From Gluconacetobacter tumulicola (GTDB taxonomy: Bacteria; Pseudomonadota; Alphaproteobacteria; Acetobacterales; Acetobacteraceae), in assembly GCF_014174215.1 (NCBI RefSeq), contig NZ_JABEQL010000004.1:124001-188000 (forward strand): 64,000 nt of DNA, in the 5' to 3' direction. Under the pieces are notes generated by a model that saw nothing but the letters and a program-made list of their open reading frames with translations, did no database searches and was not told the DNA's origin. Made by a program: the position numbers and the translations under genes. Positions 17,632-26,680 of the stretch are shown here, in pieces (position 1 is the stretch's first letter; every line of letters starts with the position of its first letter).

Positions 17632-18113
17632 CCGGCGCAACGGGACCCGTCATCGGTCCGGGTGGCGCGCATATGGGGGCGCTGCTCGCCGCCCTGCACC
17701 GCACCGCTTTTCCGCCCGCCGAATGTTGGGACGCCGCCGCGATGGACGCGGTGCTGGCGATGCCCGGCGTGCTGGTCGGGCTGGGGCGGATGGGGGACGA
17801 GCCGGTGCCCGACGGGTTCATCATCGGCCGGGTCGCGGCCGACGAGGCCGAGATCCTGACCCTGGCCGTTGCGGGCCCGGCGCGCCGGCGGGGGATGGGG
17901 GGCGCGCTGCTGGACTGGATGGAAGGGCAGGTGGTGGCCCAGGGGGCGGCCCGGCTGATCCTGGAAGTCTCGGCGGCCAACGTGGCCGCCCAGGCGCTGT
18001 ATCGGGGGGCGGGATTCAGCGAAATCGGTCGGCGCCGCGCTTATTATCCCGATGGTGCCGATGCGCTGGTGCTTGAGCGGGCATTGACGGACGGAACGCC
18101 TCCGGCGCCGTGA
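17628..18113 (+). CDS. rimI: Ribosomal-protein-alanine acetyltransferase RimI
   Basis: A 161-residue GNAT acetyltransferase. The acetyl-CoA-binding loop is VAGPARRRGMGGALLDWM (R-x-x-G-x-G/A type). It is followed by LEVSAANVAAQALYRGAGFSEIGRRRAYY, which is the characteristic RimI ending, including the conserved Asn and the Tyr pair. It acetylates the N-terminal Ala of S18, or other proteins. The GTG start overlaps the tsaB stop by one reading step, which shows translational coupling. Confidence 0.92.
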   Translation: MTGATGPVIGPGGAHMGALLAALHRTAFPPAECWDAAAMDAVLAMPGVLVGLGRMGDEPVPDGFIIGRVAADEAEILTLAVAGPARRRGMGGALLDWMEGQVVAQGAARLILEVSAANVAAQALYRGAGFSEIGRRRAYYPDGADALVLERALTDGTPPAP

Positions 18114-18128
18114 CGGCCCATGAAATTT

Positions 18129-18386
18129 TCATGACGGGCCGGGGTCGGCAGATGCCTTGACGATCAGGATTTCGTGGATCTCGTTACCGTGATCGGTCTG
18201 TGCCGTGATCGCGTGACCCAACTGCCGGACGCTGCGGCTGACATTGTCGAGCGGCACCGCGCCCCGTAGCCGAACCCGCAGGCAACCGCCGTTCGGCAGT
18301 CGATCGAGCGCCAGGCGCGTGCGCACGAAAGTCATGGGACAGGTCTCGCCAGTAATGTCGAGTGCCGCGCTTTCCAGATCGTTCAT
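18129..18386 (-). CDS. TusA-family sulfurtransferase-like protein
   Basis: An 85-residue protein of the TusA/SirA fold. It has the active-site-like Cys in DITGETCPMTFVRTRLALD followed by a beta-alpha-beta domain. The canonical motif is CPxP. Here the second Pro is Thr (CPMT), a variant typical of a separate clade whose sulfur-transfer role is less sure. The start is the ATG at 18384-18386 with AAGGAG six bases upstream. A GTG one codon earlier is in frame. It is divergent from the mucR-like gene. Confidence 0.82.
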   Translation of the reverse strand: MNDLESAALDITGETCPMTFVRTRLALDRLPNGGCLRVRLRGAVPLDNVSRSVRQLGHAITAQTDHGNEIHEILIVKASADPGPS

Positions 18387-18475
18387 CACTATCTCCTTCT
18401 GTCCGAGTATGGTTGCGATGGCGTCGGGTTCAATTATATAGAGATGCGTTTATTTTGACTGGCAGGATCTTGGAC

Positions 18476-18880
18476 ATGGCCACTGAAATGGCAAACAACA
18501 CTCTGCGGGACCTGACCGCGCAGATCGCGGCGGCTTATGTCTCGGGCAATGCTGTCGAGGCCGCTGCCCTGCCGGACCTGATCCGGCAGATCTATGGCAC
18601 GTTGGACGGGCTGGGCCGCGTGGCGCCGGAGCCCGAGCGCCCGGTGCCGGCGGTTTCGCCCAAGCGGTCGGTCTTTCCGGACTATATCGTCTGCCTGGAA
18701 GACGGCAAGAAGCTGAAAATGTTGAAACGGCACCTGAAAACGGCCTATAACCTGACCCCGGACCAGTATCGGGAGCGGTGGGGCCTGCCGCATGATTACC
18801 CGATGGTGGCACCGAACTATGCGAGCCACCGGTCGTCCCTCGCGCGGAAAATCGGACTGGGTACGAAGCGCGGGGAATGA
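18476..18880 (+). CDS. mucR: MucR/Ros-family zinc-finger transcriptional regulator
   Basis: A 134-residue regulator of the alphaproteobacterial Ros/MucR family, H-NS-like repressors of exopolysaccharide, motility and cell-cycle genes. The C-terminal zinc-finger region begins at VFPDYIVCLEDGKKLKMLKRHL, with Cys73 and His86 as likely ligands and His106 near GLPHDYPMVAP. It ends in the conserved SSLARKIGLG. The N-terminus (residues 10-45) is the oligomerisation segment. AGGA upstream supports the ATG at 18476. The promoter region shared with the TusA-like gene contains an AT-rich ATTATATA near 18433. Confidence 0.9.
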   Translation: MATEMANNTLRDLTAQIAAAYVSGNAVEAAALPDLIRQIYGTLDGLGRVAPEPERPVPAVSPKRSVFPDYIVCLEDGKKLKMLKRHLKTAYNLTPDQYRERWGLPHDYPMVAPNYASHRSSLARKIGLGTKRGE

Positions 18881-18971
18881 ATATGGGGCGCCCGGCGACG
18901 GGTCGGCCCTTGTCGGAGGAGGCGGTAGCTTCGTTGGACCAAACGTCTGAGGTTCGGGCCGGACTGCCGAC

Positions 18972-19463
18972 ATGGTAGCGTCGGGCGATGCCATGGAATC
19001 GCGCATCGGCCGGATGTGCATAGAGCGGGGCCTGAAAATGACGGGCCAGCGCCGCGTGATCGCGCGCGTACTGTCCGAGGCCGAGGATCATCCGGATGTC
19101 GAGGAGCTGTACCGCCGCGCGGTCAGCCTCGATGCCCGGATCTCGGTCGCGACCGTCTATCGGACGGTGCGCCTGCTGGAAGAAAAGGGTATCCTTGAGC
19201 GTCGGGATTTCGGCGGCGGGCGCGCGCGCTATGAGGCGACCGAGGAAGGCGACCATTATCATCTGATCGATGTCGACACCGGCAAGGTCGTCGAGTTTGA
19301 AGATGCGGAACATACGGCCCTGATGCATCGGATTGCCGAGCGGCTGGGCTTCGACCTCGTTTCCCATCGTCTGGAACTGTTCGCGCGTCGCAGGCCGGCA
19401 TCGCCGGATGACAAGCCGGCCCGGGCCGCCCGTGCGGCAAGCAAGGATGGATCACGTCGTTGA
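18972..19463 (+). CDS. fur: Fur-family metal-responsive regulator
   Basis: A 163-residue Fur-superfamily repressor. The N-terminal winged helix contains RGLKMTGQRRVIARVL and the recognition helix in ISVATVYRTVRLLEEKGI. The dimerisation domain carries metal-ligand candidates (His in DHYHLID, Glu and His in EFEDAEHTALMH). It lacks the CxxC structural zinc site, as is usual in alphaproteobacterial Fur/Mur, so iron versus manganese sensing is open. The start is ATG 18972 or 18993, with no strong ribosome site at either. Its stop overlaps the next gene's TTG start, giving translational coupling to the ornithine-lipid acyltransferase. Confidence 0.9.
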   Translation: MVASGDAMESRIGRMCIERGLKMTGQRRVIARVLSEAEDHPDVEELYRRAVSLDARISVATVYRTVRLLEEKGILERRDFGGGRARYEATEEGDHYHLIDVDTGKVVEFEDAEHTALMHRIAERLGFDLVSHRLELFARRRPASPDDKPARAARAASKDGSRR

Positions 19464-20305
19464 GCCTCGAAAAACCGATCCGGTCGCTGTCGACCCTGGA
19501 ATTTGAACGGGACGGGTTTCCCGAACTGCGCGGCGGCAATCTGGGTGTGCGCATCGCCGCCAACGATGCCGAACGCGATGCCGCCCAGGCGCTGCGCTAT
19601 CGCGTGTTCTACGAGGAGATGGGCGCGCGGCCGGATGAGCGGACCTTGCGCACCCGCCGCGATGTCGATGAATTCGACGAATATGCCGATCATCTGCTGG
19701 TGATCGACCACGCGATTTCCTCGGGCGCCAAGGGCGTGGTCGGCACCTACCGGCTGTTGCAGGGCGACAATGCGCGCAAGGTCGGGCGTTTCTACAGCTC
19801 GGGCGAATACGATCTGTCGCCGCTGACCGATTTTCCGGGACGGCTGCTGGAAGTCGGGCGTTCCTGCGTCGATCCGAACTATCGCGGCCGGGCGGCGATG
19901 CAGTTGCTGTGGCGCGGCATCGCCTCGTACATCTTCCTGCACCGGATCGATGTGCTGTTCGGCTGCGCCAGCCTGCCGGGAACCGATCCGGCCCCGCTGG
20001 CCGACGAACTGACCTATCTCTATCACAATCATCTGGCCCCGCCCGCGCTCAGGCTGCGCGCGCTGCCGCATCGGCGGGTCGAGATGCTGCGGGCCGATCC
20101 GAACCTGCTGGATCATCGCCGCTGCCTCGCCCGGCTGCCGCCCCTGATCAAGGGGTATCTGCGGCTGGGCGGCTATATCGGCGACGGGGCCGTGGTGGAC
20201 GATCAGTTCAACACCACCGATGTGGCCGTGATCGTGAAGAGCGAATTGCTGGCCGACAAATATTACCGTCATTACGAACGACGGCTGCGTGACGCTCTCG
20301 ACTAG
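19460..20305 (+). CDS. olsB: Ornithine lipid synthesis N-acyltransferase (OlsB-like)
   Basis: A 281-residue GNAT-like acyltransferase that transfers a 3-hydroxyacyl group from acyl carrier protein to L-ornithine, the first step of ornithine-lipid formation. Typical blocks are ALRYRVFYEEMGA, RDVDEFDEYADHLLV, GTYRLLQ, LEVGRSCVDPNYRGRAAMQLLW and a C-terminal DDQFNTTDVAVIV. It starts with TTG at 19460, overlapping the fur stop, and runs 17 bases into lnt. I see no olsA in the window. Hemolysin-like GNAT proteins share this fold, so the assignment rests on length and the conserved blocks. Confidence 0.88.
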   Translation: MSLEKPIRSLSTLEFERDGFPELRGGNLGVRIAANDAERDAAQALRYRVFYEEMGARPDERTLRTRRDVDEFDEYADHLLVIDHAISSGAKGVVGTYRLLQGDNARKVGRFYSSGEYDLSPLTDFPGRLLEVGRSCVDPNYRGRAAMQLLWRGIASYIFLHRIDVLFGCASLPGTDPAPLADELTYLYHNHLAPPALRLRALPHRRVEMLRADPNLLDHRRCLARLPPLIKGYLRLGGYIGDGAVVDDQFNTTDVAVIVKSELLADKYYRHYERRLRDALD

Positions 20306-21917
20306 GGCTCTTGCGGGGGGATCTGCGCCGAATGCGGCTCTGCCCGTTGCGCCGGTTCCGCCCTTCTGGCTGGGGAGTGGGCTCGCACGCGTGATCGGGG
20401 CCGGCGGATGGCGGGCCGACCTGCTGATGCTGCTGGCCGGCGCGCTGGCCGCGCTGGCCTTTCCGCCGGTCGATCTGTTTCCGATCCTGATACCCTGCTT
20501 CGCCGTGCTGACGGCGGCGATCGACGCCGCCGGCTCGTGGCGGGGTGCCGCGCGGCGCGGCTTCCTGTTCGGGCTGGGGCTTCACACGGCCGGACTGTAC
20601 TGGCTGACCGATGCGATTCTGGTCCGTGCGGATACGTTCTGGTGGCTGGTGCCGCTGGCCTCTCCCGGCTGTGCGCTGATCCTCGCCCCCATTGCGGCAT
20701 TGCCGGCCGCGCTGTGCCGCCTGGCCCCCGTAGGCTGGCGGCGCCTGCTGGCGTTCGCCGGCTTGTGGACCCTGTTCGACATGGCCCGCGTCTTTATCTT
20801 CAGCGGCTTTCCGTGGAATCCACTGGGAACGACCTGGGAATTGCCGGGCCGGCTGGGCGACGTGATGATCCAGCCGGCGGCCTGGATCGGCGTCGATGGG
20901 CTGACCCTGTGTACCGTCCTGCTGGCGCTGCTGCCGCAGGCGGGGCGTCGCGGCGTGCTGGCGGCCCTGGCCGGGCTGACGGTCTGGGGGCTGGCAGGCT
21001 GGAGCCGGCTGGCCCTGACGCCGCTGCCCCCCACCCGCAACCCGACCGTGGTACTGGTGCAGGGCAACGTGCCGGAAACCGAGAAGATCGACGGCAGTGA
21101 CAATGTGGCGATCTTCCGCCGCTATCTGGCGCTGACCCGCTCCGGCGTCGCCCGTGCGCTGCCCGTGGCCGGCGAGCGGCCGGTGGTGTTCGTCTGGCCC
21201 GAATCGGCGTTTCCGGGCCTGTTGCAGCAGGACGATATCGCGCGACAGATGATTGCCCGCGCCGGCGAAGGGGCTGCCGCAGGGCTGATCGGCGCCATGC
21301 GTGCCGATTCCGAAGGCAGATGGCGCAACAGCGTGATGGCGGTCACCGGTCCCGAGGGACAGGTGGCCGATGTCTACGATAAATCCCATCTGGTGCCGTT
21401 CGGCGAATATCAGCCCCGTTTTCTGCCGTTCCATGTCGTCCCCGGCGAAGGCATGGCGGCGGGGAATGGTGTCCAGACCTGGCATCTGCCCGATGTGGCG
21501 CCTGTCGGCCCGCTGATCTGTTACGAGGTGATCTTCTCGGGCCAGGTCGTGGATGCGAAGGATCGGCCGGACTGGCTGGTCAATGTCACCAACGACGCCT
21601 GGTACGGCGACAGTGCCGGCCCGCGCCAGCATCTGGCGGCGGTGCGCATGCGTGCGGTCGAGGAAGGGCTGCCGGTGGCGCGCGCCGCCAATACCGGCAT
21701 TTCCGCCGCGTTCGACGCCCATGGGCATGAACTGGCGCGACTGGGCTGGGACCGGCAGGGGGCGCTGGTCGTTTCCCTGGGGGCCCCCCTGCCCGAGACG
21801 TTCTTCGGTCGCTGGGGGCGCTGGGTCCCGATCCTGCTGGCAGCGGCAATGCTGCTGCCCGCGCTGGGGGCGTGGGTGCCCGGAATTGGCAGAAGGCCGG
21901 TCGCGCGCCGCTTGTAG
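20289..21917 (+). CDS. lnt: Apolipoprotein N-acyltransferase
   Basis: Lnt adds the third acyl chain to lipoproteins in the inner membrane. The 542-residue protein begins with six or so hydrophobic spans (from about residue 42), followed by a periplasmic nitrilase domain with the catalytic triad Glu305 (WPESAFPG), Lys365 (YDKSHLVPFGEY) and Cys411 (LICYEVIF). A final helix lies near the C-terminus (ILLAAAMLLPALGAW). It starts with GTG inside the end of olsB. The fur-olsB-lnt run is one transcription unit by overlap and links metal regulation to envelope lipid modification. The lipoprotein at 48715 is a possible client. Confidence 0.95.
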   Translation: MTLSTRALAGGSAPNAALPVAPVPPFWLGSGLARVIGAGGWRADLLMLLAGALAALAFPPVDLFPILIPCFAVLTAAIDAAGSWRGAARRGFLFGLGLHTAGLYWLTDAILVRADTFWWLVPLASPGCALILAPIAALPAALCRLAPVGWRRLLAFAGLWTLFDMARVFIFSGFPWNPLGTTWELPGRLGDVMIQPAAWIGVDGLTLCTVLLALLPQAGRRGVLAALAGLTVWGLAGWSRLALTPLPPTRNPTVVLVQGNVPETEKIDGSDNVAIFRRYLALTRSGVARALPVAGERPVVFVWPESAFPGLLQQDDIARQMIARAGEGAAAGLIGAMRADSEGRWRNSVMAVTGPEGQVADVYDKSHLVPFGEYQPRFLPFHVVPGEGMAAGNGVQTWHLPDVAPVGPLICYEVIFSGQVVDAKDRPDWLVNVTNDAWYGDSAGPRQHLAAVRMRAVEEGLPVARAANTGISAAFDAHGHELARLGWDRQGALVVSLGAPLPETFFGRWGRWVPILLAAAMLLPALGAWVPGIGRRPVARRL

Positions 21918-22083
21918 CTGGATCCCGCACGATTCCGTGGCGATATATGACCATTTCTGGTATCAGATATGCGCCCGCCGTATGGCACAGCCAAGTGCCG
22001 ATGCCGAGTCGATGCCGAGCGGATCGTCTGCCCCGTCCATCTTACAGATTGATTGTTGAATTGTCAGTTAGCGGCCTGACAGG

Positions 22084-22632
22084 ATGATGGTAAATGAAAT
22101 GTTAATGTCGCATTATTCGACCCGTCGCATGCCGGACCACGCTGATGCCAAGGGGCAAGAAGATCTGTTGACCGATAAGCTGAGCGCTGGTCCAAAACCT
22201 GTGGATGTTCATGTCGGCGGTCGTATCCGGCTTCGCCGTACATTGTTGGGCATGTCGCAGGAGCGCCTTGGCGAGGCGCTGGGCCTCACCTTCCAGCAAG
22301 TCCAGAAATACGAGCGCGGAACCAACCGGGTCAGCGCCTCGCGGCTCTATGAACTGTCGGACGTGCTGGACGTGCCGGTCAGTTTCTTTTTCGACGGGCT
22401 GGAGCATGGTCGCCGGCCGGTCGGCCGGGGCAGTGCCGAAGCGCTCGGCTTTGCCCAGGCTCAGGAAGCCTTCGGCGGTTCGTCCGATGGCCCGGTGGCG
22501 TCGGCCAGCGAAATGGCCCTGCTGTCGCGCCGCGAGACGATCGAACTGGTGCGCACCTATTACCGGATCGAGGATGCGGCGACCCGCCGGCGGGTGCTGG
22601 ATCTGATCCGGATGATGATTCCGCCTGAATAA
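22084..22632 (+). CDS. XRE-family helix-turn-helix regulator
   Basis: A regulator of up to 182 residues with a Cro/C1-type HTH at about residues 45-105 (IRLRRTLLGMSQERLGEALGLTFQQVQKYERG, with NRVSASRLYELSDVLDVPVSFFFDGL). The C-terminal helix ends in RRVLDLIRMM. This matches the conserved alphaproteobacterial regulator that often follows lnt (phrR/SinR-like). Several ATGs (22084, 22087, 22099, 22105) compete for the start, and the ribosome site is unclear. The residues before the HTH are poorly conserved in composition. The 166-base gap after lnt is AT-richer than its surroundings and probably holds its promoter. Confidence 0.88.
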   Translation: MMVNEMLMSHYSTRRMPDHADAKGQEDLLTDKLSAGPKPVDVHVGGRIRLRRTLLGMSQERLGEALGLTFQQVQKYERGTNRVSASRLYELSDVLDVPVSFFFDGLEHGRRPVGRGSAEALGFAQAQEAFGGSSDGPVASASEMALLSRRETIELVRTYYRIEDAATRRRVLDLIRMMIPPE

Positions 22633-22644
22633 GGGGGCTTTCGC

Positions 22645-22717
22645 GGGGCTCTGCCCCGCACTCCGCCAAAGGCGGCGCCTTTGGAAACCGGTCGTTTGGG
22701 GACAAGGGCGAGAGCCC
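22645..22717. repeat. Palindromic intergenic element, copy A
   Basis: This copy lies between the convergent XRE regulator and phosphatase genes. It contains GGGGCTCTGCCCC (22645-22657), the hairpin CCAAAGGC-GGC-GCCTTTGG (22666-22684), then GAAACC. It closes with GGGCGAGAGCCC (22706-22717), which is nearly complementary to the opening motif. The same order of motifs occurs at 30222-30329. It is probably a dispersed REP-like family that also serves as a bidirectional terminator. Confidence 0.7.
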
Positions 22718-22722
22718 TCGTC

Positions 22723-23439
22723 TCATTCGCGGCGCAGTACCTGGTCGTTGACGAAGGATGCCAGCCTGCCGGCGACGAAATCCTGGCGCAGTTGTTTTTC
22801 GTCATACTCGTCGCGCACCCAGTCCAGGAAAGGGATGCGGCCTTCGGCCTGCTGCTGGTAGCGCAGGAAGAACGCGTCGAGGATGCCGGTGCGCGAGCGG
22901 TTGAAATGGCCGAACCGCCATGAAAGCTGGCGCAGCGCCTGTGCGGCGCTACCCCCTTCGAACAGGATGACCAGTCCCGAGGCCAGGCCTGCCCGGTCGG
23001 CGCCGGATTTGCAGTGCATCAGCATCGGGAAATCGAGCGTCCGATACATCGCGGCAAAACGCAGGATACGGTCGCGATGCGGCGCGCCCCGGCTTTCGAA
23101 GGCCATGTCCAGATGGGTCAGCCCCAGCCGGGCCGCGGCCGCGCGCGACAGGGCGTCCGATCCGCATTTGCGGTGCCCGCGCAGATTGACCAGCGTCCGC
23201 AGGTTATGGCGGCGCATGGCAGCCGCCAGCCGGGCCGGGGTCGGGTGATTGCAGCGATAGACCTTGCCCGGGATGACGGGGGCGAGATTGGTCCAGGGGA
23301 TGCGGAAGATGGCGTGATCGACGAACAGGCTGTCGATCCACGCCCGCCTTCTGCCGCCGGGCGCGGCCAGAGATCCTTCGAACACGGCGGGCGGCTTCCT
23401 CGGTCGGGGCAAAAAGAAAGGGCGCCGGATGTGTCTCAT
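22723..23439 (-). CDS. Dual-specificity/tyrosine phosphatase-like protein
   Basis: A protein of up to 238 residues with a cysteine-phosphatase P-loop MHCKSGADRAG (C-x5-R) and an upstream Asp-bearing segment. It follows the bacterial dual-specificity phosphatase pattern (VYRCNHPTPARL, LRTLVNLRGHR). The start is uncertain. The ATG at 23437-23439 has GAGGGG upstream but lies inside the sdhB terminator stem, whereas a GTG at 23383-23385 with GAGGAAG upstream gives 220 residues. It may dephosphorylate proteins, inositol phosphates or polyphosphates. The substrate is unknown. It is on the same strand as sdhB but separated from it by the terminator. Confidence 0.8.
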   Translation of the reverse strand: MRHIRRPFFLPRPRKPPAVFEGSLAAPGGRRRAWIDSLFVDHAIFRIPWTNLAPVIPGKVYRCNHPTPARLAAAMRRHNLRTLVNLRGHRKCGSDALSRAAAARLGLTHLDMAFESRGAPHRDRILRFAAMYRTLDFPMLMHCKSGADRAGLASGLVILFEGGSAAQALRQLSWRFGHFNRSRTGILDAFFLRYQQQAEGRIPFLDWVRDEYDEKQLRQDFVAGRLASFVNDQVLRRE

Positions 23440-23448
23440 CCGGCGCCC
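23411..23448 (-). terminator. Terminator of the sdhCDAB operon
   Basis: On the complement, GGGCGCCGGATG pairs with CATCCGGCGCCC (23437-23448 and 23420-23431), a perfect 12-bp stem with a 5-base loop. It is followed by TTTCTTTTT (23419 down to 23411). It lies about 60 bases after the sdhB stop. Confidence 0.9.
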
Positions 23449-23511
23449 CCTCAGTCAATCTCTTCCCGCCTGGCAATCTCTTCCCGGCAGGCGGGATGGG
23501 GATATCGACGA

Positions 23512-24294
23512 TCAGACCTTGCGTTCCAGCTGCAGTTCCTTGATCCGGGCGATCGCCTTCGCCGGGTTCAGGCCCTTGGGGCAGGTCTGGGTGCAGTTCA
23601 TGATCGTGCGGCAGGCATAGAGCTTCAGCGGATCTTCCAGCGCATCCAGCCGGTCGCCCGTATGTTCGTCACGGCTGTCGGCAATCCAGCGATAGGCTGC
23701 CAGCAGGGTGGCCGGGCCCAGATACCGGTCACCGTTCCACCAGTAGGACGGGCACGAGGTCGTGCAGCAGAAGCACAGGATGCATTCCCACATCCCGTCC
23801 AGCTTTTCGCGTTCCTCGATGCTCTGGCGGCGCTCGGAATCCGGCGGCGGCGCGGTGTCGGCCTTCAGCCAGGGTTCGATCGAGCGGAGCTGGGCATAGG
23901 CGCCGTTCAGGTCGGGGACCAGGTCCTTGACCACGGGCATGTGCGGCAGCGGATAGATCGAAACCGCGTCCTTCACGTCCTTGATCGGCTTGAGGCACGC
24001 CAGCGTATTCTCGCCGTCGATATTCATCGCGCACGAGCCGCAGATGCCCTCGCGGCACGAACGCCGGAAGGTCAGCGTCGTGTCGACGTTGTTCTTGATG
24101 TGGATCAGCGCGTCCAGCACCATCGGGCCGATCGCGTCGAGATCGAGCTCGTAGGTGTCGACCACCGGGTTGGCGCCATCGTCCGGATTCCAGCGATAGA
24201 TCCGGAACGGCTTGACGTTCTTGGCACCGGGCGCGGCCGGGAAGGTGCGGCCCTTCCCGATCGTGCTGTTCTTTGGCAGGCTGAATTCGACCAT
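23512..24294 (-). CDS. sdhB: Succinate dehydrogenase iron-sulfur subunit
   Basis: SdhB carries electrons from the flavin to ubiquinone through three Fe-S clusters. The 260-residue protein shows all ligands: Cys80, 85, 88 and 100 for [2Fe-2S] ([10 protein letters not shown] ... LAC), [11 protein letters not shown] for the [4Fe-4S] centre and [14 protein letters not shown] for the remaining cluster contacts. It is the last gene of sdhCDAB, 27 bases after sdhA. Length and ligand spacing are standard for alphaproteobacteria. Confidence 0.97.
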   Translation of the reverse strand: MVEFSLPKNSTIGKGRTFPAAPGAKNVKPFRIYRWNPDDGANPVVDTYELDLDAIGPMVLDALIHIKNNVDTTLTFRRSCREGICGSCAMNIDGENTLACLKPIKDVKDAVSIYPLPHMPVVKDLVPDLNGAYAQLRSIEPWLKADTAPPPDSERRQSIEEREKLDGMWECILCFCCTTSCPSYWWNGDRYLGPATLLAAYRWIADSRDEHTGDRLDALEDPLKLYACRTIMNCTQTCPKGLNPAKAIARIKELQLERKV

Positions 24295-24321
24295 CGTCTC
24301 GTTCCTTTTCCGCCGCTTCGC

Positions 24322-26133
24322 TCAGTAGACGCGCTTCTTGGGGGGGAAGACCTGGACCTCGTCGGTCAGCGTCTTCATATGCACCGGGCGGTAGGTCAGG
24401 GTGACGCCGCCCTTGTCGTCCAGATGGGCGACAGTGTGCTTCATCCATTCCTTGTCGTCGCGGTCGGGATAGTCGTCGTGCGCCTGGGCGCCGCGGCTTT
24501 CGTGCCGGGCTTCGGCGCCCGCCATCGTGACCGTGGCGTTGGCCAGCAGGTTCTCGAACTCCAACGCTTCCATCAGGTCGGTGTTCCAGATCAGCGAACG
24601 ATCCGAGATTTCCAGATCGGGCAGGCCGGTCCAGATGTCCTTGATCTTCTCGACACCTTCCGCAAGGCTCTTGGAATTGCGGAACACCGCGGCGTGCTTC
24701 TGCATCGTGCGCTGCAGCGTGTCGCGCATGGCCGACACATGGGTGCCGCCGCGGGCGTTGCGCAGCCTGTCCAGACGGTCCAGCGCGGCCTCGCCGGCCT
24801 TGGGCGGCAGCGGCGCGATGGTCTCCAGCGGCTTGATGATCTCGGCGGCGCGCTTGGCGGCGGCGCGGCCGAACACGACCAGATCCAGCAGCGAGTTGGT
24901 GCCCAGGCGGTTGGCGCCATGCACCGACACGCACGCGGCCTCGCCCACCGCCATCAGGCCGGGGACGACGGCATCGGGATTGTCGGCGGTGGGGCGGATG
25001 ACCTCGCCATGATAGTTCGTGGGAATGCCGCCCATATTGTAATGCACGGTCGGCAGGACGGGCACCGGCTCCTTGGTCACGTCGACACCGGCGAAGATGC
25101 GCGCGGTTTCGGAGATGCCGGGCAGGCGCTCATGCAGCAGGTCCGCGCCCAGATGCTCCAGATGCATCATGATGTAGTCCTTGTTCGGACCACAGCCACG
25201 GCCTTCGTTGATCTCGATGGTCATGGAGCGCGAGACCACGTCGCGCGACGCCAGATCCTTGGCGGTCGGCGCGTAGCGTTCCATGAAGCGCTCGCCTTCG
25301 GAGTTCGTCAGGTATCCGCCTTCGCCACGGCAGCCTTCGGTCAGCAGGCAGCCGGCCGGGTAGATGCCCGTGGGGTGGAACTGGACGAATTCCATGTCCT
25401 GCGTCGGCACACCGGCGCGCATCGCCATGCCGCCGCCATCGCCGGTGCAGGTATGGGCCGAGGTGCAGGACTGGTACGCGCGGCCATAGCCGCCGGTTGC
25501 CAGCACCACCGTCTGCGCGCGGAAGCGATGGATCGTGCCGTCTTCCAGGCACCAGGCGACCACGCCACGGCAGGCGCCTTCGTCGTCCATGATCAGGTCG
25601 ATGGCAAAATATTCGACGAAGAATTCGACGTTATGCTTCAGGCACTGCTGGTACAGCGTGTGCAGGATGGCATGGCCGGTGCGGTCGGCGGCGGCGCAGG
25701 CGCGGGGCACCGGGGCCTCGCCGTAATTGCGCATGTGGCCGCCGAACGGGCGCTGATAGATCTTGCCATCTTCGGTGCGCGAGAAGGGAACACCCAGATG
25801 TTCTAGTTCCTGCACCGCCGGCACGGCCTCGCGGCACATATATTCGATGGCGTCCTGGTCGCCCAGCCAGTCCGACCCCTTGACGGTGTCGTACATGTGC
25901 CAGCGCCAATTGTCCTCGGCCATGTTGCCCAGCGACGCGCCGATGCCGCCCTGGGCGGCGACGGTGTGGCTGCGGGTGGGGAAGACCTTGGTGACGCAGG
26001 CGGTCTTCAGACCGGCGGCGCCCATGCCCAGCGTCGCGCGCAGGCCCGAGCCACCGGCACCGACGACGACGACGTCGTACGCATGGTCGATGATGCGGTA
26101 GGCATTCGATGATGGAAGAGTGATCGCATTCAT
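24322..26133 (-). CDS. sdhA: Succinate dehydrogenase flavoprotein subunit
   Basis: SdhA oxidises succinate to fumarate in the TCA cycle. The 603-residue protein has the Rossmann FAD motif [13 protein letters not shown] and the covalent-FAD His56 in [11 protein letters not shown]. It also has the substrate-site [11 protein letters not shown], and the C-terminal TYRPVHM-containing domain. It forms the peripheral dimer with SdhB. Upstream, between sdhD and sdhA, is a strong hairpin that may tune subunit ratios. No irregularity is seen. Confidence 0.98.
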   Translation of the reverse strand: MNAITLPSSNAYRIIDHAYDVVVVGAGGSGLRATLGMGAAGLKTACVTKVFPTRSHTVAAQGGIGASLGNMAEDNWRWHMYDTVKGSDWLGDQDAIEYMCREAVPAVQELEHLGVPFSRTEDGKIYQRPFGGHMRNYGEAPVPRACAAADRTGHAILHTLYQQCLKHNVEFFVEYFAIDLIMDDEGACRGVVAWCLEDGTIHRFRAQTVVLATGGYGRAYQSCTSAHTCTGDGGGMAMRAGVPTQDMEFVQFHPTGIYPAGCLLTEGCRGEGGYLTNSEGERFMERYAPTAKDLASRDVVSRSMTIEINEGRGCGPNKDYIMMHLEHLGADLLHERLPGISETARIFAGVDVTKEPVPVLPTVHYNMGGIPTNYHGEVIRPTADNPDAVVPGLMAVGEAACVSVHGANRLGTNSLLDLVVFGRAAAKRAAEIIKPLETIAPLPPKAGEAALDRLDRLRNARGGTHVSAMRDTLQRTMQKHAAVFRNSKSLAEGVEKIKDIWTGLPDLEISDRSLIWNTDLMEALEFENLLANATVTMAGAEARHESRGAQAHDDYPDRDDKEWMKHTVAHLDDKGGVTLTYRPVHMKTLTDEVQVFPPKKRVY

Positions 26134-26228
26134 TGTTTGGACGTGTCCCGATGCTCGTCCGGCCCGATGGGCGCCTTAGGCGGCTGCTCCGGGGCCGGAA
26201 CTGTCCTCTGTGTCACTTGCTTCGCGGC

Positions 26229-26249
26229 CCCCCGGACACCGTCCGGGGG
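26229..26249 (-). other. Hairpin between sdhD and sdhA
   Basis: A perfect 9-bp inverted repeat, CCCCCGGAC and GTCCGGGGG with a 3-base loop, lies in the 123-base gap between sdhD and sdhA. There is no T-run on the transcribed strand. A role in mRNA processing or stability, giving unequal anchor and catalytic subunit levels, is inferred. Confidence 0.5.
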
Positions 26250-26256
26250 TGCCCGA

Positions 26257-26679
26257 TCAGGCACCCGCCTTGGTCGACGGAGCCAGCGCCAGCTTCAGGA
26301 CGGCGATCACCGCGAACAGCCCGATCAGAAGGGCGGCGCCCTTCAGCAACAGGCTGGCCGGCAGGTGCGCCTTGCCATGCACATAGTCATCGATGATGAC
26401 CTGCAGGCCCAGCTGCATGTGGTAGAAGGTCAGGACCATCAGGGCCAGCAGCATCGAGGCATTGGCGGGCTTGCCGCCCCATTCCACGACGTCCTGCTGT
26501 TCGGCGCCGGCCAGGCGCAGGACCTGCAGCACGAACCAGCCCGAGAGGGGGACCAGCGCCACGGCGGACATCCGCTCCAGCCACCAATGGTCGACACCGG
26601 TCTTGGCCGAGCCGAGGCCACGGGCCCGAGCCAGCTGGGAGCGCATGACATCGATGCGCGGCGTATGGGACGCGTTCAT
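26257..26679 (-). CDS. sdhD: Succinate dehydrogenase membrane anchor subunit SdhD
   Basis: A 140-residue hydrophobic anchor with three spans (VALVPLSGWFVLQVL, ASMLLALMVLTFYHMQLGL, LLIGLFAVIAVLKLAL). It has the haem/quinone-site region FYHMQLGLQVIIDDYVHG, with its His, Asp and Tyr, as in alphaproteobacterial SdhD. The stop lies one base upstream of the next reading frame in transcription order (sdhC ends at 26681), so the two anchors are translationally coupled. Confidence 0.94.
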   Translation of the reverse strand: MNASHTPRIDVMRSQLARARGLGSAKTGVDHWWLERMSAVALVPLSGWFVLQVLRLAGAEQQDVVEWGGKPANASMLLALMVLTFYHMQLGLQVIIDDYVHGKAHLPASLLLKGAALLIGLFAVIAVLKLALAPSTKAGA

Positions 26680-26680
26680 G

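Noticed and set aside
23014-25806. Long plus-strand frame (930 codons) opposite sdhA and sdhB
   Set aside because: It mirrors intact sdh genes. Its composition is typical of shadow frames in this genome.
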